Part shown: positions 58,518 to 64,000 of the stretch, in pieces
Layout of the letters: each line of letters starts with the position of its first letter
Numbering within the stretch: the first letter of the stretch is position 1
Assembly (NCBI RefSeq): GCF_004765605.1
Contig: NZ_SRLC01000003.1
Coordinates: 612,006-676,005 of the forward strand
Direction of reading: 5' to 3'
Length of the DNA stretch: 64,000 nucleotides
Source: Hymenobacter aquaticus
GTDB lineage: Bacteria > Bacteroidota > Bacteroidia > Cytophagales > Hymenobacteraceae
Position numbers and translations under genes: made by a program
The notes under the pieces: model-generated
What the model was told of the DNA's origin: nothing
What the model saw: the letters and a program-made list of their open reading frames with translations, nothing else
The model's database searches: none

Positions 58518-59918
58518 ATGCCTGCTGCCCTCACCCCGGCCGACCTTCTGGTCATTCCGATTTTCAACGACCTGCCGCCCGACACGCTGGCCTGGCTGCT
58601 GGCGCACGGCGAGCGGCGCGAGGTAGCCGACGGCGAAGCCGTGGTGCAGCCCGGCGACGTGGCCGAGTACATGATGGCCGTGCTGCAGGGCGGCATCCAG
58701 TTCTACTCGGTGCTGAACGGCAACCGGGAGCCCCGCTTCCGCATCGACGCGGGCAGCGTGAGCGGGGTGCTGCCCTACTCCCGCCTGCGCACCATCAGCG
58801 GCTATGGCCTGGCGGTGGGCCCCACGGTGCTGTACTTGCTGCACCGCGACCTGTTTCCCCAGCTCGAACAGGCCAGCCCCGAGCTGGTGCAGCGCCTGGT
58901 GAGCCTGATGAGCGACCGGGCCCGCGACGAGGCCCGCGCCCAGGAGCGCGACGAAAAGCTGCGGGCCCTAGGCAAGCTCTCGGCCGGTCTGGCCCACGAG
59001 CTCAACAACCCCGCCGCCGCCATTGCCCGCGGGGCCGAAGCCCTGCGCGAGCGGGCTGCCGCCAAGCCCGGCCTGCTCGTCGACCTGGTGCGGCACTGCC
59101 CCTCGCCCGCCGCCTTGCAGGCGCTTACGGCCCTGTCGGTGCCGGGCCAGTCGCCCACGGGCCTGCTGTCGGCACTGGCCTGCGCCGACCGGGAAGACGA
59201 AATAGCCGACTGGCTGGAAGCCCAGGGCGTGCCCGACGGCTACCGCCTCGCCGCCGGCCTGATGGAGGCGGGCCTGACCCTGGAGCAGCTCCGGCCCGTG
59301 GGCGCGGCCCTGCCCCCGGCCGCTTTGCCCGCCGCCTTTGCCTGGCTGGAAGGCCAGCTCACCATGCTGCGCCTGATTCACGACGTGCAGGAAAGCGGCT
59401 CCCGCATCAGCACGCTGGTCCAGAACGTGAAAACCTACTCCCACATGGACCGGGGCGGCGACTACGCCCAGCTGGACGTAAAAGCCGGGCTGGAAAGCAC
59501 CCTGAACATGCTCAGCTACGCGCTGCGGGCCAAGAACATCCGCCTCGTGCGCGACTACGCCCCCCAGCTGCCCGCCATTCATGGGCAGGTCAGCAGCCTC
59601 AACCAGGTCTGGACCAACCTGCTCGACAATGCCATCGACGTGCTGCCCAGCGGCGGGGAAATCACGCTGCGCACCGCCGTGGAAGGTGATTTCGTGCGGG
59701 TCTTCGTCATCGACAACGGCCCCGGCATCGCGCCCGAGGTGCTGCCCCGTATCTTCGAGCCCTTCTACACCACCAAGCAGGCCGGCGAGGGCACCGGCCT
59801 CGGTCTCGACATTGCCCAGCGCATCGTGCGCAACCACGGCGGCCGCCTGGAGGTCCACTCCCAGCCCGGCCGCACCGAGTTCTGCGTGTGGCTGCCCAGC
59901 GGTGAAGTGGTGAGATAG
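58518..59918 (+). CDS. Sensor histidine kinase with N-terminal cyclic-nucleotide-binding domain
   Basis: 466 residues. N-terminal cNMP-binding (Crp-like) beta barrel, about residues 14-130 (GEAVVQPGDVAEYMMAVLQGG). The phosphoacceptor box HELNNP with His160, N box WTNLLDNAIDVLP (about 367), G1 DNGPGIAPEV and G2 GTGLGLDIAQRI (about 398-430) are intact. There is no membrane segment, so it is a cytoplasmic kinase. The next gene encodes a receiver domain fused to a thioredoxin-reductase-like enzyme, its likely partner. The start ATG at 58518 is divergent from radA. Confidence 0.93.
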   Translation: MPAALTPADLLVIPIFNDLPPDTLAWLLAHGERREVADGEAVVQPGDVAEYMMAVLQGGIQFYSVLNGNREPRFRIDAGSVSGVLPYSRLRTISGYGLAVGPTVLYLLHRDLFPQLEQASPELVQRLVSLMSDRARDEARAQERDEKLRALGKLSAGLAHELNNPAAAIARGAEALRERAAAKPGLLVDLVRHCPSPAALQALTALSVPGQSPTGLLSALACADREDEIADWLEAQGVPDGYRLAAGLMEAGLTLEQLRPVGAALPPAALPAAFAWLEGQLTMLRLIHDVQESGSRISTLVQNVKTYSHMDRGGDYAQLDVKAGLESTLNMLSYALRAKNIRLVRDYAPQLPAIHGQVSSLNQVWTNLLDNAIDVLPSGGEITLRTAVEGDFVRVFVIDNGPGIAPEVLPRIFEPFYTTKQAGEGTGLGLDIAQRIVRNHGGRLEVHSQPGRTEFCVWLPSGEVVR

Positions 59919-59935
59919 TGAATGAGTGAAGGTGT

Positions 59936-59964
59936 ATCATTGCTTCGCTCTGCTCGCAATGACA
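59936..59964. repeat. Short palindromic repeat (TCATTGCTTCGCTC type)
   Basis: TCATTGCTTCGCTCTGCTCG, then CAATGACA: a hairpin with TCATTGC/GCAATGA ends. This word occurs as an intergenic repeat in many bacteria. Preceded by word-repeat bases GGTGAAGTGGTGAGATAGTG at 59901-59920, which also encode the last residues and stop of the kinase. Confidence 0.6.
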
Positions 59965-60148
59965 CGATGTCTTAATAGTAATTTCCCGATAGGCCCCGTT
60001 CAGCATAAGTCCAGAATGGGTAAAGGGTGCCTATACAGTGCCTATACGGAAGCTATACGGGAGCCTTTCTTCCGAATTAGCTTGCGCAACAGGCTAGAAA
60101 TAAAACAAAAACAAGAAAGCCACCGGCACTTCAAGTAGCCGCCCTACC

Positions 60149-61804
60149 ATGGAAAAGAAACCTATTCTCCTTGCCGTCGATGACGACTTGCAGGTACTCG
60201 GGGCCATCGACCGGGATTTGCGCAGCGAGTTCCGGCGCGACTACCGGGTGCTGCGGGCGTCGTCGGGGGCTGAGGCCTTGGCTACCCTGCGCGAGCTGAA
60301 AGCCCGGGAAGAGCCCCTGGCCCTGATCCTGGCCGACCAGCGCATGCCCGAAATGGAAGGCGTGGAGCTGCTGGAAAAGGCCCGTAGCATCTACCCCGAC
60401 GCCAAGCGGGTGCTGCTCACGGCCTACGCCGATACCGAAGCCGCCATCCGGGCCATCAACAACGCCCGCCTCGACCATTACCTGATGAAGCCCTGGGACC
60501 CGCCCCAGGAGCTGCTCTACCCCACCCTCCACGACTTGCTGGCCGCCTGGCAGGCCCAGTACAGGCCCCGGTTTCAGGGCCTGCGCCTCATCGGCTTTCA
60601 ATGGTCGCCGCTTTCCCACGAGCTCAAGGATTTCCTGGCCGGCTACATGGCCGCCTACCAGTGGCTCGATTTCGAAGCCAACCCCGAAGCCCAGATATTA
60701 CTGAGCACGACCAGCTTCACGTCCGCCGACTTGCCCGTCGTGGTGTTCGAGGACGGCACGGCCCTCTCGCGCCCGGCCCGCGCCGACGTGGCCGCCCACA
60801 TGGGCCTGGCCGCCACCGCTTCCCAAGATCTGTACGATGTCGTCGTCGTGGGCGCCGGCCCGTCGGGGCTGGCCTCGGCCGTGTACGGCGCTTCCGAAGG
60901 GCTCAAAACCCTGATTATCGAGCGGCAGTCGCCGGGTGGGCAGGCCGGCACCAGCTCCCGCATCGAAAACTACCTGGGCTTCCCCACCGGCCTGAGCGGG
61001 GCCGAGCTGGCCCACCGCGCCTGGAGCCAGGCCATCCGGCTGGGCGCCGAGCTGCTGGCCCCGCAGGAAGTCGTCAGCATGTGCGTGCAGGATGGCTACA
61101 AAGTCCTGACCCTGGCCAACGGCAGCGAGGTGCGCACCCGCGCCGTCGTCCTGACGATGGGCGTCAGCTACCGCACCCTCGAAGTGCCCGGCATCGACCA
61201 CCTCACCGGCGCGGGCGTCTACTACGGGGCCGCCCGCACCGAGGCCCGCTCCTGCGACCAGCAAGACGTATATATAGTAGGGGGCGGCAACTCGGCCGGG
61301 CAGGCGGCCATGTACCTGGCTTCCTACGCCCGCCGGGTGTTTATCCTCATCCGCGGCGAGTCGTTGGCCGCCTCCATGTCGGCCTACCTCATCGAGCAGA
61401 TCAGCCAGACGCCCAACATCGAGATTCTGCCCTTCACTCAGGTGCGGGAAGTGCGCGGCCAGGATCATCTGGAGGAGGTAGTCCTGGAAAGCAAAGGGCA
61501 GGTGGAAGCCCGCCCCGCCCGGGCCCTCTTCGTGTTCATCGGGGCCAAGCCCAGCACCGAGTGGATCTGCAACCTGGCCCTCTGCGACGCCAAAGGCTTC
61601 CTGCTCACCGGCCGCGACCTGGTCGCCGACCCGCGCTACGCCACCAGCTGGAAGCACAGCCGGGAGCCCTACCTGCTCGAAACCTGCGTACCCGGCATCT
61701 TCGCCGCCGGCGACAGTCGGGCCGGCGCTATGGCCCGGGTGGCCTCGGCGGTGGGCGAAGGGTCGATGGCCATCAAATTCGTGCACCAGTACCTGGATGA
61801 GTAA
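60149..61804 (+). CDS. Receiver domain - glutaredoxin-like - thioredoxin reductase-like fusion
   Basis: 551 residues, three domains. Residues 1-130: receiver with acidic pocket Asp11/Asp12, phospho-acceptor Asp63 in LILADQRMP and Lys114. About 140-222: glutaredoxin-like fold where the CxxC site reads W152-S153-P-L-S156-H, so both cysteines are Ser. About 228-551: thioredoxin reductase-like FAD/NADPH domain (VVGAGPSG at about 232, IVGGGNSAGQ at about 377, AAGDSRAGAM near the C-terminus). The reductase CxxC position (about 364-367) lacks both cysteines. Databases call this arrangement fused response regulator/thioredoxin-disulfide reductase. Directly follows the cNMP histidine kinase. Confidence 0.93.
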   Translation: MEKKPILLAVDDDLQVLGAIDRDLRSEFRRDYRVLRASSGAEALATLRELKAREEPLALILADQRMPEMEGVELLEKARSIYPDAKRVLLTAYADTEAAIRAINNARLDHYLMKPWDPPQELLYPTLHDLLAAWQAQYRPRFQGLRLIGFQWSPLSHELKDFLAGYMAAYQWLDFEANPEAQILLSTTSFTSADLPVVVFEDGTALSRPARADVAAHMGLAATASQDLYDVVVVGAGPSGLASAVYGASEGLKTLIIERQSPGGQAGTSSRIENYLGFPTGLSGAELAHRAWSQAIRLGAELLAPQEVVSMCVQDGYKVLTLANGSEVRTRAVVLTMGVSYRTLEVPGIDHLTGAGVYYGAARTEARSCDQQDVYIVGGGNSAGQAAMYLASYARRVFILIRGESLAASMSAYLIEQISQTPNIEILPFTQVREVRGQDHLEEVVLESKGQVEARPARALFVFIGAKPSTEWICNLALCDAKGFLLTGRDLVADPRYATSWKHSREPYLLETCVPGIFAAGDSRAGAMARVASAVGEGSMAIKFVHQYLDE

Positions 61805-62058
61805 ACCATAGGGCCTGGTAAGGGCCGGCTCGGCGGTTTTCCGAGGAAACTCAGAAAAAGAACAGAATCTGTTCGACTGCCAGAAAAGGCTTTTATCGGG
61901 CCTAAAGCTTGTCTTAGCCGGTGGAAGCAGGAAACGGTCTGCCCCGGTCAGCACGGTTCAGCTTGCCGGGGCAAAACACGCCGCCGCGTTCCGCAGTATA
62001 TAGCGCCGTGCCTATTCGCCGTTGAACAGGCCACTTTTGCCGTTACTGTGCCGAGGCC
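61805..62058. other. Intergenic region
   Basis: 254 bases before the phosphoesterase gene; no convincing gene or clear promoter seen. Confidence 0.5.
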
Positions 62059-62889
62059 ATGTTACAAGCGCTACGCTCCCGAACCCACTCTTCCCTCCTC
62101 TTATTAGCCGCTGCTTTCTCGATTAGTAGCTGCGACCTGCTCGAATTTAGCCCCAACGACTACCGGGCCCCCGCCGACGAGCGGGACCTGACGGCTAAAA
62201 ACCTGGACAAGCTCCGCCAGCTGCCACTGCCCGCCGGCGATACGCTCCGCTTCGTGTTCACCGGCGACTCCCAGCGCTACTACGACGATGCCGACGACCT
62301 GGTCGCCAGCGTCAACCAGCAGCCCGGCATCTCCTTCCTTATAGTAGCCGGCGACATTTCCGATTTCGGCTTTGCCAAGGAAATGCGCTGGGTTAATGAA
62401 AAGCTGCGCAAGCTGAAGGTACCCTACGTCACCGTTATCGGCAACCACGACTCCGTCGGCAACGGCCGCGAAGCCTACCAGGAGATTTTCGGCCCCCTGA
62501 ACTACTCGTTTATCTACGGCGACACCAAGTTCATCATGACCGACACCAACGGCCGTGAGTACAACTTCGACGGGCACATTCCCAGCATGCCCTGGGTCAA
62601 CCAGCAGCTGGCCGACTTGCAGGGTGCCCGCCGCCAGATCATGATTACGCACGTGCCACCCCAGGACGAGGACTTTGATCCGGCCGTGCGGGCTCCCTAC
62701 GTGCAAGCTCTGCGCGAAGCCAAAAACCTGGTCTTCGAAATGAACGGCCACCGGCACAGCTCCAGCGTCACCCAGCCCTACAACGACGGCGTGTGGTACG
62801 TCAACTCCGATGCCTTCTCCGAGCGCCGCTACATGGTCGTGTCCGTGTGGGGCGACAAGCAGTTTCGCGTAAAACAGATCAAATTCTAA
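62059..62889 (+). CDS. Metallophosphoesterase lipoprotein
   Basis: 276 residues. Lipobox SISSC25 (LLLAAAFSISSC) predicts a lipoprotein. Calcineurin-like metal motifs: FTGDSQRYY (in place of D-x-H), VAGDISDFG (GDxx), GNHDSVGNG (GNHD), ITHVPP and NGHRHSSS. Acts in the periplasm or outer membrane; substrate unknown. Its stop (TAA) overlaps the start of the next gene by one base, so translation is coupled. Confidence 0.88.
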   Translation: MLQALRSRTHSSLLLLAAAFSISSCDLLEFSPNDYRAPADERDLTAKNLDKLRQLPLPAGDTLRFVFTGDSQRYYDDADDLVASVNQQPGISFLIVAGDISDFGFAKEMRWVNEKLRKLKVPYVTVIGNHDSVGNGREAYQEIFGPLNYSFIYGDTKFIMTDTNGREYNFDGHIPSMPWVNQQLADLQGARRQIMITHVPPQDEDFDPAVRAPYVQALREAKNLVFEMNGHRHSSSVTQPYNDGVWYVNSDAFSERRYMVVSVWGDKQFRVKQIKF

Positions 62890-63518
62890 TGCTACCGCGC
62901 CTTTTTACCCCCGTTGCGCTGGCTGCTGCCCTGCTTGCCCCCAGCCTGGTCCTGGCTTCCGAGCCCGAGTCTCCCACTGCTCCCCCCGCCGACAATCCCC
63001 AGCCCTGGTACCGCCCCCGGCATGTGGTGCTCCAAACGGCCGGTGGCCTAGGCATGATTTCGGCCGGCGCGGGCTATACCTACTTCAACGACAAAGTCGA
63101 TACGGACATCCTGCTGGGCTACGTGCCCAAGAAGTACGCTGGGTCCACCCTTACGCTGGCGTCGGCCAAGTTCCTGTATTCGCCCTTCACCATCCGCTTC
63201 TCCGATAAGTGGCAGCTGAAGCCCGTTTCCGTGGGTGCTTACTTCAGCTACACCCACGGCACCCTCAACGATGAAGAGCGTGGCCAGTACACCCGCGACT
63301 ACTACTGGTTTTCTTCCGATACCCGTTACGGCCCCCTAGCCGGCGGCCGCATCACCTACGTTCGGCCTGCCAAGGCTAATGGTCGCCCCCGCAACGTGTC
63401 GCTCTACTACGACCTAAGCTCCAACGATCTGTACCTGCACAGCTACCTTACCAATACCAAAGGCCTCAGTCTGGGCCAAATCTTGGTGCTGGGCCTGGGA
63501 GTTAAAGCCGATTTCTAA
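62889..63518 (+). CDS. Outer-membrane/periplasmic beta protein of unknown function
   Basis: 209 residues from the ATG at 62889, overlapping the previous stop (TAATG). Signal peptide (MLPRLFTPVALAAALLAPSLVLAS) followed by a Pro-rich linker and beta strands with aromatic ends (FYLHSYLTNTKG-like, ITYVRPAKANGRPRNVSLYYDL). Likely an outer-membrane barrel-like partner of the phosphoesterase. No recognised domain. Confidence 0.72.
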   Translation: MLPRLFTPVALAAALLAPSLVLASEPESPTAPPADNPQPWYRPRHVVLQTAGGLGMISAGAGYTYFNDKVDTDILLGYVPKKYAGSTLTLASAKFLYSPFTIRFSDKWQLKPVSVGAYFSYTHGTLNDEERGQYTRDYYWFSSDTRYGPLAGGRITYVRPAKANGRPRNVSLYYDLSSNDLYLHSYLTNTKGLSLGQILVLGLGVKADF

Positions 63519-63530
63519 GGACCTACCACT

Positions 63531-63568
63531 ATAATAGAGCCCTGTCTAATAGGCCACGGCTCTATTAT
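63531..63568 (+). terminator. Terminator-like hairpin
   Basis: ATAATAGAGCC / GGCTCTATTAT, 11-bp perfect stem, 12 bases after the stop of the outer-membrane gene. Confidence 0.75.
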
Positions 63569-63592
63569 CATCGATTCCGCCCTCGAAATTGA

Positions 63593-63653
63593 AAAGCCGT
63601 CAGCCTCCGATTTAGTACTCCTGAGCTACTAAATCGGGGGCTGACGGCTTTTT
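63593..63653. terminator. Long strong terminator
   Basis: AAAAGCCGTCAGCC(T)CCGATTTAGTA / TACTAAATCGG(GG)GCTGACGGCTTTTT, about 24 bp with one bulge, ending in a T run; separates the upstream operon from the promoters at 63842. Confidence 0.9.
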
Positions 63654-63841
63654 ACACACCACTACCTACAGAGCTACAGAACTGGAACAGATCCTCATTA
63701 TTGAAAAAGAAGGTCCGCTGACCATAAGTACATACAGCGGTAAGGGTATGTTACTTTTTTGATTGTCAGCTCATTCCGCCAACAGTAGTTGAGCGTAAGA
63801 AAAAAACTGCAAGTAGAATCAGAAAAAAGACGGGCTGGTGA

Positions 63842-63872
63842 TTTGGATTTTCCATGCTCTTTCCTACTTTTG
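63842..63872 (+). promoter_or_regulatory. Promoter P1, canonical Bacteroidota type
   Basis: TTTG at 63842-63845, 19-base spacer, TACTTTTG at 63865-63872. Downstream sequence CACTCCCAAATCGAACGGAGGCGG is repeated after P2. Confidence 0.85.
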
Positions 63873-64000
63873 CACTCCCAAATCGAACGGAGGCGGGGCG
63901 ACAGACACTGGAAGAACCGCTCGAAAAAAAAGTTTTCAGCTGGTTTGGAAAGTAGAAAACGAAGTACTTACCTTTGCACTCCCAAATCGAACGGATGCGG
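63866..64000 (+). repeat. Direct repeat of the promoter-proximal segment
   Basis: ACyTTTGCACTCCCAAATCGAACGGAnGCGG at 63866-63897 recurs at 63970-64000 with two differences, so the two promoters share box and initial transcribed sequence. The second copy reaches the window edge. Confidence 0.85.
63944..63976 (+). promoter_or_regulatory. Promoter P2, canonical Bacteroidota type
   Basis: TTTG at 63944-63947, 21-base spacer, TACCTTTG at 63969-63976, with an A-run and AAGTTTTCAG upstream (UP-element-like). Same downstream sequence as P1. Position and sequence match rRNA operon leaders of the phylum; the operon itself is outside the window. Confidence 0.85.

Noticed and set aside
1..64000. tRNA or other structured RNA genes
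   Set aside because: No cloverleaf with a TTCGA-type arm or tmRNA/6S-like pattern was recognised by eye; a tRNAscan/Infernal run would be decisive.

Overview
The window looks like a chromosomal segment of a pigmented, GC-rich member of the Bacteroidota, most likely Cytophagales close to Hymenobacter. The evidence is type IX secretion (T9SS) C-terminal sorting domains, a DUF4175-type Q-rich membrane protein, a SusA-like starch locus with an SLC45-like maltose transporter, myxococcal/bacteroidetal carotenoid genes (cruF, crtD), promoters of the TTTG-N19/21-TAnnTTTG type, weak Shine-Dalgarno sites and frequent GTG/TTG starts. The taxonomic call is inference; no rRNA or tRNA gene lies inside the window.

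Layout. 1-6.5 kb: DUF4175 coiled-coil protein (cut by the left edge) and a two-domain M16 peptidase. 6.7-16 kb: starch/maltose region with a maltose-type MFS transporter, GH13 alpha-amylase, SDR, GxxExxY cassette, neopullulanase-like GH13 and a divergent glucan-phosphorylase-like protein, with a LacI-type palindrome in the divergent control region. 16-24 kb: SGNH esterase, T9SS surface protein, thioredoxin pair, TetR regulator, cruF-crtD carotenoid genes, RlmI-like methyltransferase. 24-31 kb: accessory envelope genes (SRPBCC proteins, beta-propeller-repeat protein, DUF6089-like barrel, Crp regulator, T9SS protein, BLUF photoreceptor). 31-43 kb: SNF2 helicase, LolC/E-type permease, methyltransferase, rbfA, polytopic membrane protein, rpiB, tatC, glyA, ECF sigma plus TPR/anti-sigma-like partner. 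43-48 kb: PPP phosphatase, large T9SS protein, fibre-like protein, acidic disordered protein. 48-55 kb: NADAR protein, pterin dehydratase, a 21-bp tandem array, rsmI-lnt, inositol-phosphatase, FeoB-associated Cys-rich protein, small conserved protein, radical SAM/SPASM protein. 55-64 kb: degenerate TlpA-like protein, radA, a cNMP-binding histidine kinase followed by a receiver-glutaredoxin-thioredoxin reductase fusion, a phosphoesterase/outer-membrane pair, and finally two tandem strong promoters that repeat the same 30-base initiation region and probably drive an rRNA operon just beyond the right edge.

Most interesting. (i) The kinase and three-domain flavoprotein at 58.5-61.8 kb form a two-component system whose output module is a thioredoxin-reductase-like enzyme in which the redox cysteines of both the glutaredoxin-like and reductase-like domains are absent. 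(ii) About ten gene junctions carry inverted arrays of short GTG-centred words (for example TAATGTGCTGATG or GGTGAAATGGTGAG), each locus with its own wording, always GTG arm left and CAC arm right; some share a common spacer core. (iii) A nested-hairpin repeat occurs twice with compensatory stem changes. (iv) A GxxExxY gene is tightly bracketed by ~53-bp inverted repeats. (v) A 21-bp array (two helical turns per unit) precedes rsmI. (vi) Several enzymes lack a key residue (phosphorylase Lys to Thr; thioredoxin CxxC to SxxC).
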